Assembly: GCA_037176885.1 (NCBI GenBank)
Contig: JAWWNJ010000039.1
Location: 496,001 to 560,000, forward strand
Source of the DNA: Favolaschia claudopus
Lineage: Eukaryota > Basidiomycota > Agaricomycetes > Agaricales > Mycenaceae
Reading direction: 5' to 3'
Length of the DNA stretch: 64,000 nucleotides
A program made the translations under genes and the position numbers. This document shows positions 56,231 to 64,000 of the stretch, one piece after another. Each line of letters begins with the position of its first letter. Position 1 is the stretch's first letter. The notes below the pieces were generated by a model. It did no database searches. It had not been told where the DNA came from and saw only the letters and a list, made by a program, of their open reading frames with translations.

Positions 56231-59200
56231 ATGTCGTCGGTGCACTCCCATGGCTCTGGCGAACGTCGACCGTCACCTTCCAGCTGGCGAGCTGCTCCAC
56301 CCCACCTGGCCGACACATCCTCAGTAGTGGGCAATTCAGCATTCCAGTCTGCAGTATCCCAGCCTCCCGACGAAGCTGACGCGTCAACGCTCGCTCCCCC
56401 CGGTAACTCACTCCCCGGATCGGAATCAGCCTCCCCCGCCAACACGCGGTCCCCGGAATCGGGACTAGTAGTAACATTGGGGATTGATTCTGAAGGCAAC
56501 CGCGTTTTCATCGAGTCCAGCACTGGCCTTCGACTTCGACTCGCTGCAGACGCTGGGCCCATCACCATGGATGACCTTGCGGCTTTACAAGCATCCCACG
56601 GCTCAGCAGCGCTACCGCCCATATCTACGGAGTCTGATCTTACCTCCGACCAGACCGTACCGCCCGTCATGAATCCCTCGCGACTTGAGACGGAAATCAA
56701 CGACATGATTGGGTCTGGCATCAATCTGACCGACGACCAAAAGGCGACTCTCGCTCGTGCAAAAGGCGCACTTCTCACTGGCCGCGAGCGTGTCCTCGCT
56801 TCTACGGCCACCGCCCTTAACCAACATGAAAATATCGAGGTCCTGCACGACTCCCTCAACATTCTTCGGGACGAGACCAACGCTCAGCTGCGACTTCTTC
56901 ACAGCCGAGCCGTTTCCAGCAGCGAACGCTTGGTCGCACTGGTTAACGACAACGTGCGGGCCCTGCGAGAACTTGGGGCTTCTGAATCCGCCATACTCCG
57001 AGCTGTGGAGGGAATGAATGGCCGCCCTCCCCTTGTCACTCCGCGCTTGTCTCCGCTTTCCAGTCCTGCCGCCATGCGCCCACTTCCTGATCCGCTTCGA
57101 GCCGATATGCACTCAGTAGTGCCCCCTCGTGCACCCACCGAAACGCTTGAGGAATTCGACCGCCGGGCCCAGCTAGTCGGTAACGGCAAACGACGCGCGG
57201 CCGCAGCACTGTCATTCGGAGACGACGCCTTGGAATCGTCAACAGCTCGACCTCAACAGACGCAGGACGCATACTCGCGCATGAACCCCACCAAGTCTCT
57301 GCGCTTCGAAGATGTTAGCAGCATCTCTCATTCTGGGCACGACATCCCTGCCCAACGATCTATCCGAATCTTACCGGAAGGAATGAACCGCCCGACCATG
57401 CCCAATGGCGACATCTCCATGACGCCGGCTGAAGAGGCATTGGAGGAGTTCCAGGTCGAGAACGAGCGGAAGATACGGGAATTTATCCACCGACAACTGG
57501 GGCAGGCCCTAGACCTCCCCGCGCGCATTAAGCCACCGAAGTTACCCACTCCGGATCTTTACTCAGGCGACAAGAATGATCCTGTGGAGTTTATGAATCA
57601 CTTCGAAGGAATGGCTACGTGGATGAACGCACAGTTTCTGGGCGGCCCCGAGGCAGACGGCTATAGAGTTACATTGTTGAAGAGCTTACTTACCGGAAAT
57701 GCACGAGATTGGTTTATGGACTATGTGGAGGGTCGCAACGGACCCCGTATGGTACCCTATGACTTCACCAGCATCGTGTGCGCCCTTCACCGCCGATTCA
57801 TCACCGCCGCCACCGCCCAAAAGGCCTCGCGAGTGTTTGACCTTGTGAGGTACAAGGCAGAGGATGGTCCGACTAAGTTAATGGACGACCTTGAGTCTGC
57901 TTCTCGCAACATGAGGGAGCCGATGACTGACTTTGTAATTCGGAAAACGTTCCTCCAACGTATACCCTCAGCGATGCGGGAATTCCTCACTCTTCAACGG
58001 TCGCTCAGTGCCGAGCTGTCGTCAATCAAACAGCTGCGATTCAATGCTAGTCAGTGGTGGGACTATCATAGCCACAACAAGAGTAATGGCGATGGTAGTC
58101 ATTCCGCACCTCAAAAGAATTCACCCGCGGACCGTCGCGGCCCGACCCGCAATACACCCACCGGCCAAGACAAAAGCGGTGGGACAGGCGCGAAGCCAGC
58201 CCTTAAGGAGACAAACGGCGGGCCCCCTCAACATCAGAAACGCTGCTTTAAGTGCGGGAACGCAGGGCATATTGCTAGCGACAAAATTTGCCCTCATCAT
58301 CCTTCCCACACCAACCCTCGAGTTGGAATGCAGAGAGTAGTGGACAGCTATGCTGAGGAAGACGCGGCCGAAAGGGATTTAGATCCCGTGGACGACAACT
58401 GGGGTGGGTCTCAGTACGAGTCTGAGGATGAAGAACCAGCCGCTGTAAATACTGATTTGGGCGATTTGATCGAGCTCGACGAGGCAGAAGGCGATGTACG
58501 CGCTGGAGCCATGCAATTTCAATATTACGCTAGCCGAATCGTAATCTCCATACCGGCCATGGACTCTAATCCGTCCCCAGAACGGCGTCGATGGTTGAGC
58601 ACGTTGACCGACCTTGAAATCGTGCTTGCCGACCTTAGTCTTAATTACGGGGTCACCACCGCCGAGGAGCTATATGGGGTTTCAGCTCGTGGAGACCTAG
58701 CGCTTATACATGATCAGCGGGAACGCGATGGCCTTCCTGCCCTCTCGGACGAGGCATCTGGGAACATGCTACGAGCGCTGGTGCGGGCTCATAAGTACCC
58801 CGTCAACCACAATACCTCATTCGAGGAGTTAGCGCTTGAATACGAGCTCGCGAATGAAGGGGTGCCCACCTCACGCGCTTCCACTGAGGAATGGGATATC
58901 CTCCTCCGTTATGATGCTGCCGACCACCTCCGGCGTGAAGTTCAGAATAACCCGCCACCGAGATGGTATTCCACCTCAATCTCTACCAACCAACTTGCCG
59001 GCAATATTGATACATTGCAAGACATTGAGGCTGACATGAGACACGTCCTTGAGTCCATCAACGAAGCCCGTCGGGGTAATAATAGTCGACTTCGACGAGC
59101 ACGCAGGGCTAGTATAGCCACTGAACGACTTCGTCGCCCTACCCGGGAACGAGCTCAGGAAGTCCTAGATCGATTAGGCGATATCTACGACGAAGTCATT

Positions 59201-61237
59201 GCTGACACTGAAGGCATCGAGGAGGACTTGGCACCGTTCCACCGCCACGTCAACTCACTTCACCAAGTAGTATTGACCGAGCTTGAGGAAAGGCGTGCTG
59301 GAGCCGTAGGGCGTAATCAGGACCCACTCCCAAGCGACGTGGATGATCACAGCGAGCCTGGAAGCATTGAAGAGGCTGATGACGTTGACACTGGGATACC
59401 TATTGAGTCTGAAACAGAGGATTCAGAGTCCGAGAACGCAGTCGATGAGGCTGACGTCGCCCCTGCCGTCATTCCTGATTCGCCCCCTCCGGATTATGGA
59501 CGAGTCCCTAGCCTCCGTACTCCCTCTCCCCAACTCCCAGGATATGCACCTACCGCAGAGCGCAGGTTGACATTCGTCGGGACTCGCATCCCGGGACGCA
59601 GCGTAACTCAGCTTCATCGGGTATCTGATGCAGATGAATTCAATAGCGAGGATGTACCTGTTTATCCTGGACCTACCCCTATAGCGTCTTCTTCATCGTC
59701 CCAGCCGATTAGCGTTGAGTCTACCGGCAACCGACGAAACTTCAATGAGGAAGATGAGCTGTGGGACGCCTACCCTGAGATAACAGCGGAAGATCTTGCT
59801 GCTGCTACAGCCTCACCACCCGGACCAGTCGACGCTGAAGACAGCGACGGTTCCGGAGCCCCAGCACTTCGCTCGCAACGTATCCTGCTTGAAGATGAGA
59901 TGTTTGAGGACGAAAACTCATGGCGTTCCATACCGGGGGTATTTGATGAGCCTGCCAATCCTGATCATAACGGAGGCGCAGACCAAGTCTGGCGCTATGG
60001 GTCCAACTATGACTTCACCAATGGCTATATCAGCTCCATGGATGCCGAGCTTGACTCCTTTATGCGGAATTACGAACACTATGAGAACGAGGCCAGCGGC
60101 AGCCGCGATGCTCCTGACCACTACGTATCCGATGAGGACGACGCAGAGGAAGTGGAGGCACTCCTGGCCGATGTCAGTGCCAGCTCTGAATCCGCTCAAT
60201 CTGACGACACTCTCATCCCCGCTGAAGTGGACCCACCAGCAGACACCGAAGAAGTTGAGGAGCCCAGTGACAGGACGGTACTCGCAACCTCCCGACAACC
60301 TCCTGAGCCCCGCGACAACGACGAGCTGATACTACGCACCCTCGTTAGAAGCTTTGCATTGGAAAGCTTTGAGTGGGAAGTCACCTACAAAGATCACGCC
60401 GGCGTTTTGTACGTCGTAACTGAGCCGCTCCCTCCAAACCATTACTTGAGTCCTCAGATGATCGTGACTCACAGTCTTGAGAGAGCGCGAGCCATGCGCG
60501 AGCGGGCTGAAGCTCTTAATTGCTCCGTGGACGACGTCCGTGATTGGTTGGCTCAGGAAGAGCGGACGATAGGGATTCGTGATCGTGTAGGGTATAAGGA
60601 TGGCGAACCTTATCTTTTCCCTGGAACCGCCTTCCATGACCTACTCGCCCGTCAAGACCCGGAATTTGATGACGAGAATTGTCTGCCTGGATTCCGAGAG
60701 CGTACCCTCCTGGCTCAACGGATTGAAAATGCTGCTAGGATCAGACGCCCCGACACCCTACTCACCGTAGGAATTGACGATCAACCGGTCAGAAAGCTGA
60801 AGGATATCGCCTGCTTGACGGCGGAAGTCGAAATTGGCGGCTGCAAGGCCTACGTCTTATTCGACTCCGGCAGCAACACCGACTCCATTACTCCGGAGTT
60901 TGCGAAAGCTACTCGGTGCAAGGTGTTCAAGCTTGAAGAACAGATCACCTTGCAGCTAGGATGCGTCGGGAGTCGCGCTCGAATCAACTATGGCGCACGC
61001 GCTCCCGTAGCATTCGGGGGAATCGCAGGATACGCCTACTTCGACGTGGTGAATCTGGACCGCTATGATGTTGTCATCGGCACGCCATTTATGATCAAGC
61101 ACAAGCTGCTGCTCGACTTTGGGGAGCGAGAAATTCGGTTCCCTAATGGCAAGACGATACCTGCTCTCTCCTTGTCTAATGAGATGTCACTCATCAAGGA
61201 GAGAACGGACCGCGCATTGCGCAAGTCGTCGGCCTGA
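56231..61237 (+). CDS. Gag-protease polyprotein of the Ty3/Gypsy element
   Basis: 1,668 residues from the ATG at 56231. Residues about 1-420 are disordered then helical. Residues about 420-640 are a retrotransposon Gag domain (DPVEFMNHFEGMATWMNAQF, LLTGNARDWFMDY). A zinc knuckle lies at about 671-686: CFKCGNAGHIASDKIC, CX2CX4HX6C rather than the usual HX4C. From about 690 to 1510 runs a long acidic, partly helical section of unknown role. The protease lies at about 1525-1640: AYVLFDSGSNTDSITPEF with the catalytic DSG, and YDVVIGTPFMIKHKLLLDF. The frame closes at UGA (61235-61237), beyond which the same frame continues into polymerase. Confidence 0.88.
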   Translation: MSSVHSHGSGERRPSPSSWRAAPPHLADTSSVVGNSAFQSAVSQPPDEADASTLAPPGNSLPGSESASPANTRSPESGLVVTLGIDSEGNRVFIESSTGLRLRLAADAGPITMDDLAALQASHGSAALPPISTESDLTSDQTVPPVMNPSRLETEINDMIGSGINLTDDQKATLARAKGALLTGRERVLASTATALNQHENIEVLHDSLNILRDETNAQLRLLHSRAVSSSERLVALVNDNVRALRELGASESAILRAVEGMNGRPPLVTPRLSPLSSPAAMRPLPDPLRADMHSVVPPRAPTETLEEFDRRAQLVGNGKRRAAAALSFGDDALESSTARPQQTQDAYSRMNPTKSLRFEDVSSISHSGHDIPAQRSIRILPEGMNRPTMPNGDISMTPAEEALEEFQVENERKIREFIHRQLGQALDLPARIKPPKLPTPDLYSGDKNDPVEFMNHFEGMATWMNAQFLGGPEADGYRVTLLKSLLTGNARDWFMDYVEGRNGPRMVPYDFTSIVCALHRRFITAATAQKASRVFDLVRYKAEDGPTKLMDDLESASRNMREPMTDFVIRKTFLQRIPSAMREFLTLQRSLSAELSSIKQLRFNASQWWDYHSHNKSNGDGSHSAPQKNSPADRRGPTRNTPTGQDKSGGTGAKPALKETNGGPPQHQKRCFKCGNAGHIASDKICPHHPSHTNPRVGMQRVVDSYAEEDAAERDLDPVDDNWGGSQYESEDEEPAAVNTDLGDLIELDEAEGDVRAGAMQFQYYASRIVISIPAMDSNPSPERRRWLSTLTDLEIVLADLSLNYGVTTAEELYGVSARGDLALIHDQRERDGLPALSDEASGNMLRALVRAHKYPVNHNTSFEELALEYELANEGVPTSRASTEEWDILLRYDAADHLRREVQNNPPPRWYSTSISTNQLAGNIDTLQDIEADMRHVLESINEARRGNNSRLRRARRASIATERLRRPTRERAQEVLDRLGDIYDEVIADTEGIEEDLAPFHRHVNSLHQVVLTELEERRAGAVGRNQDPLPSDVDDHSEPGSIEEADDVDTGIPIESETEDSESENAVDEADVAPAVIPDSPPPDYGRVPSLRTPSPQLPGYAPTAERRLTFVGTRIPGRSVTQLHRVSDADEFNSEDVPVYPGPTPIASSSSSQPISVESTGNRRNFNEEDELWDAYPEITAEDLAAATASPPGPVDAEDSDGSGAPALRSQRILLEDEMFEDENSWRSIPGVFDEPANPDHNGGADQVWRYGSNYDFTNGYISSMDAELDSFMRNYEHYENEASGSRDAPDHYVSDEDDAEEVEALLADVSASSESAQSDDTLIPAEVDPPADTEEVEEPSDRTVLATSRQPPEPRDNDELILRTLVRSFALESFEWEVTYKDHAGVLYVVTEPLPPNHYLSPQMIVTHSLERARAMRERAEALNCSVDDVRDWLAQEERTIGIRDRVGYKDGEPYLFPGTAFHDLLARQDPEFDDENCLPGFRERTLLAQRIENAARIRRPDTLLTVGIDDQPVRKLKDIACLTAEVEIGGCKAYVLFDSGSNTDSITPEFAKATRCKVFKLEEQITLQLGCVGSRARINYGARAPVAFGGIAGYAYFDVVNLDRYDVVIGTPFMIKHKLLLDFGEREIRFPNGKTIPALSLSNEMSLIKERTDRALRKSSA

Positions 61238-61270
61238 CTGGCCGACGAGGGGGAGGCGTATGAACTCCCC
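61226..61270 (+). promoter_or_regulatory. Candidate stop-codon recoding signal: UGA in a hairpin loop plus downstream stem-loop
   Basis: TCGTCGGCC (61226-61234) pairs perfectly with GGCCGACGA (61240-61248). The loop is TGACT, whose first three bases are the Gag-Pro stop. A second stem, GGGGAG (61250-61255) with CTCCCC (61265-61270), starts 12 nt after the UGA. Position and spacing resemble readthrough signals in which a structure lies about 8-12 nt beyond the stop. Function is inferred. Confidence 0.55.
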
Positions 61271-64000
61271 ATTGCGGCTCCTGTCGCTGGCGACTTGGAG
61301 TCGAGTGAGCCTGGACGCTCACTATATCGATACCCACCTGTGACCATTGAAGACGTTGATGACGAAGAGGACAATTGCCTACCTTACCTTCCTTCTAATC
61401 ACCCTCACATTCTTTTACCTGAATCCGACTTTCTCACCCTGCCCCCCGCTATCCCGGCTAGACGACATTCGGTCGCTGTGGAAGAGATACCGGATGACTC
61501 CCCGACGCATGCACTTCCCCCACTTCCGTGGGATTACCCCTACGTGTTAGAATTGCCTGAACGAGTCGACGACCCCATCTTGTGCACCTGCTTGGACTGT
61601 GAATCCAATGATGAGGAAGACAGCGAGGTCGATGAAATAACCGACCCACCTCGCCTTCACTTTAGAGTCCAAGCCAACGAGCGTGATAGGATATTGTTCC
61701 AACGTCCGAAAGCGCGTGAGCACATGCCCGGATTGACCCAACTCGACACCGTCTCGCTGCACTCAAAACATAATCCAGTGTCGACGTCAGGGGAATACGA
61801 TCCACACGGGCTGAACGATACGGCTCTTGAGATAGCCGTCGACTCCCTCCAACTGTACGCCCGACGGGTGGATGAATTGGAAACGGTGACCCCGAATCCC
61901 CGAGTCGACGCTCTGCGTGCCAGATGGTATGAGACTTGCGCTGATCTGATGGGACCAATACCCCTTCGTCTACCACCGTTTCGCGAGATCAACCACGAGA
62001 TTCACCTGGTGGACGAGGAGTCCCGTTACAATTACCACATGCCCCGTTGTCCTGAGGCCTTGCGACCACTGTTGCACGAGAAGATCCAGAGATACGTGAG
62101 TGCAGGCTGGTGGGAAATGAGACCGGTACCCCAAGCCGCACCATTGCTCTGTCTCCCTAAGAAAGACGGAGGACTTCGCACTGTTGTTGACCTACGCCAG
62201 CGAAACGACAACTCAATCAAAGACGTCACTCCTTTCCCTGACCAGGATGCGATACGGATGGATGTCGCTCGAGCGAAGTTTCGATCCAAGATCGATATGT
62301 CCGACGCCTACGAACAAGTGAGAGTGATACCAGGAGACGTTTGGAAAACCGCTTTCGCGACACCTTTTGGTACTGCGCACTCGCACGTCATGCAACAAGG
62401 GGACTGTAATGCCCCTGCTACGTTCCAAAGGTTGATGACATGGATATTCCGTGACGCGATTGGAGTCTACGTTCATGTTTATCTTGACGACATATTCATC
62501 TTCTCGGACACTGTTGAAGACCATGAAAAGCATTTGGAAACGGTATTCGCCCGACTGAGAGAGAATCACCTGTTCCTAAGTCGGAAGAAATGTGACCTTT
62601 ACTCCAAGGACATGGATTGTCTAGGCCACCGAATTGACGACAAGGGACTGCACGCCGACGAAGATAAACTCACCAAGATCATCGAGTGGAGAACCCCACG
62701 CTCTCATAATGAGGTACTCCGCCTGCTCGGCCTAGTCCAATATCTCGCCCACTTTCTCCCCGACATTGCGCACCTCACCTCACCGCTGGAGTCGATCTGT
62801 AGAGGAGGACAAGCTTTCGTTTGGAGGGCCTTTCACCAACACTGCCTCAACGGCATTAAGGAAGTGGTACGAAAGACCCCCATACTCAGACCCATCGACC
62901 CGCGTAATCCTGATCCAATATGGGTAATATGTGACGCTTCATCCGTTGGGATTGGCGCCATGTATGGACAGGGCCCCGACTGGAAGACTTGCCGACCTGC
63001 TGGCTTCATGTCAAAGAAATTCACCTCCGCCCAGCGCTCGTATAAGACCTACGAGCAGGAAGCGTTAGCGATTATCGAATCGTTGGTGAAGTGGGAAGAT
63101 AAGCTTATGGGACGAAAGTTTCAAATCGCTTCAGACCACAAGGCTCTCGCTAGCGTCAAGACCGCAGCTCGAGGATCCGGGAATGGTCGAATCATCCGTT
63201 GGGACGAGTACTTGTCCAGATTTGACTTCGACATTATTCACGTCGAAGGGGTGCAGAACAAAGTGGCTGACTGCCTCTCGCGGAACTTCGACGGCGATGA
63301 GCCATACGACCCTCACTCTCCTCACGAATACGTCCGAGCGGATCTGACACTTGATCCTGAGATGGAAGATCTCCCTATGGGACGAATCGCAGAAGTGAGA
63401 GAAGAGATCCAGCTCATGGCGCGCCGCGCAAGAGACCCATTGGAAGCTCGCATCACCGAAGCTCGTGAACTTGCTACCCATGCTGAACAACTAGCTGCTG
63501 AAGGATTTGACGCGTCTGCAATATCATTGGCGGAGGCGCTGAAGGCTGCTCCCCCTGAGGCGATCACCACTCATGGAGACGGTGGACTTCTGGATGACAT
63601 TAAACGAGAGTACCCTAACGACAGCATACTGGGGAAGGTCGTGGAATACCCAGAAGCATTCCGACAATTCTCACTAGAGGACGGATTACTTTACTGTCGG
63701 ACCCGCGAAGACAAACGAGTCCTGTGCGTACCTAGAGCCACCCGCACCCCTAACGGGCGGTCCTTCCAGGATATCATCCTAGAGCAATGCCACACCACCG
63801 TTGGGCATTATGGCCCTGAACGCACGTCGGAGTACGTTAGACGTTGGTTCTGGTGGCCAAAGATGGGACGCGACATAGAGAAGTACTGTCGTTCCTGTGG
63901 GGCATGTCGTATGAGCAAGGAAGACACGAAAGCCCCTCCTGGACTGTTACACACCATGCCAATACCCACGCGCCCTTGGGAGTCAGTCGGAATGGACTTC
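61238..64000 (+). CDS. Polymerase part of the Ty3/Gypsy element (RT, RNase H, integrase N-terminus), partial
   Basis: The frame is open from just after the UGA to the window end (921 codons), in register with Gag-Pro. An acidic linker of about 230 residues precedes RT. RT motifs: LCLPKKDGGLRTVVDLRQRN, IDMSDAYEQVRVIPGDVWKT and VYLDDIFIFSDT (catalytic YLDD). RNase H: WVICDASSVGIGAMY, YKTYEQEALAIIESLVKWED and FQIASDHKALASV. Integrase HHCC domain: CHTTVGHYGPERTSEYVRR and YCRSCGACRMSKEDTK, then RPWESVGMDF at the edge, the beginning of the catalytic core. The first in-frame ATG is at about 61720, far inside, so independent initiation seems unlikely. Confidence 0.88.
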   Translation, partial: MADEGEAYELPIAAPVAGDLESSEPGRSLYRYPPVTIEDVDDEEDNCLPYLPSNHPHILLPESDFLTLPPAIPARRHSVAVEEIPDDSPTHALPPLPWDYPYVLELPERVDDPILCTCLDCESNDEEDSEVDEITDPPRLHFRVQANERDRILFQRPKAREHMPGLTQLDTVSLHSKHNPVSTSGEYDPHGLNDTALEIAVDSLQLYARRVDELETVTPNPRVDALRARWYETCADLMGPIPLRLPPFREINHEIHLVDEESRYNYHMPRCPEALRPLLHEKIQRYVSAGWWEMRPVPQAAPLLCLPKKDGGLRTVVDLRQRNDNSIKDVTPFPDQDAIRMDVARAKFRSKIDMSDAYEQVRVIPGDVWKTAFATPFGTAHSHVMQQGDCNAPATFQRLMTWIFRDAIGVYVHVYLDDIFIFSDTVEDHEKHLETVFARLRENHLFLSRKKCDLYSKDMDCLGHRIDDKGLHADEDKLTKIIEWRTPRSHNEVLRLLGLVQYLAHFLPDIAHLTSPLESICRGGQAFVWRAFHQHCLNGIKEVVRKTPILRPIDPRNPDPIWVICDASSVGIGAMYGQGPDWKTCRPAGFMSKKFTSAQRSYKTYEQEALAIIESLVKWEDKLMGRKFQIASDHKALASVKTAARGSGNGRIIRWDEYLSRFDFDIIHVEGVQNKVADCLSRNFDGDEPYDPHSPHEYVRADLTLDPEMEDLPMGRIAEVREEIQLMARRARDPLEARITEARELATHAEQLAAEGFDASAISLAEALKAAPPEAITTHGDGGLLDDIKREYPNDSILGKVVEYPEAFRQFSLEDGLLYCRTREDKRVLCVPRATRTPNGRSFQDIILEQCHTTVGHYGPERTSEYVRRWFWWPKMGRDIEKYCRSCGACRMSKEDTKAPPGLLHTMPIPTRPWESVGMDF

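Larger units (their letters stand above)
56231..64000 (+). mobile_element. Ty3/Gypsy LTR retrotransposon, 5' part
   Basis: Gag, zinc knuckle and aspartic protease (56231-61237), then RT, RNase H and the integrase zinc domain in the same frame to the window edge. The order Pro-RT-RH-INT marks Ty3/Gypsy. The 3' part and both LTRs cannot be verified. Apart from the single UGA there is no stop or frameshift over 7.7 kb, which suggests recent activity. Confidence 0.9.

Noticed and set aside
1..64000. CRISPR arrays, tRNA or rRNA genes, bacterial operons
   Set aside because: Nothing of this kind was recognised; regular repeats present are minisatellite or retroelement repeats, and the gene structure is fungal.

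Overview
The window is nuclear DNA of a filamentous basidiomycete, most likely an Agaricomycete. The evidence is dense genes split by many 45-70 nt GT-AG introns, very small exons, several Agaricomycete-type families (GH71 glucanase, CE16-like esterase, lectin-like one-TM surface protein, DAL5-type MFS, GH47), and a right end full of fungal retroelements. No species can be named. Protein reads across introns were spliced by eye, so inner exon borders are approximate except where exact positions are given.

Positions 1 to about 44.7 kb are ordinary gene-rich euchromatin. In order: PPWD1-type WD40/cyclophilin (-, cut by the window start), CE16-like GDSL esterase (+), tRNA 2'-phosphotransferase Tpt1 (+), a disordered protein with an Scm3/HJURP-like box (+), GH71 alpha-1,3-glucanase (+), lectin-like one-TM protein (+), V-ATPase subunit d (-), DAL5-type MFS transporter (+), proteasome chaperone Nas2/PSMD9 (+), a small unknown protein (+), GH47 alpha-mannosidase (-), ACOT13-like hotdog thioesterase (+), cytochrome P450 (-), Alg6 glucosyltransferase (+), Dna2 nuclease-helicase (+), Tam41 (-), a kinesin (-), a degenerate nucleoside-diphosphate-kinase protein with an APR..ALR repeat tail (+), Derlin (-), a SET-MYND protein (-) and a repeat-rich C2H2 zinc-finger locus (+). 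Many are housekeeping genes. Alg6 and GH47 both act on N-glycans, and Derlin acts downstream in ER quality control, but they are scattered rather than clustered.

From about 45 kb to the end the window is mostly mobile DNA. On the minus strand lies a DIRS/Ngaro-type tyrosine-recombinase retroelement (about 46.1-55.15 kb): an unknown first ORF, a Gag-like ORF, an RT-RNase H interrupted by a 542 bp GT-AG intron full of a 55 bp minisatellite, a 2.3 kb non-coding stretch rich in hairpins, and a tyrosine recombinase with its catalytic residues. A small plus-strand zinc-finger gene with its own TATA box (55.2-55.9 kb) sits between it and a Ty3/Gypsy element (56.2 kb to beyond the end).

The most unusual observation is in the Ty3/Gypsy element. 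Gag-protease and RT-RNase H-integrase lie in the same frame, separated by one UGA. That UGA sits in the 5-nt loop of a perfect 9-bp hairpin, and a second 6-bp hairpin starts 12 nt after it. This looks like a compact stop-codon recoding signal. Other points of interest are 4-nt and 5-nt microexons, an NDPK-like protein whose catalytic histidine is methionine, the intron inside a retroelement, and duplicated promoter-like blocks around the zinc-finger locus.
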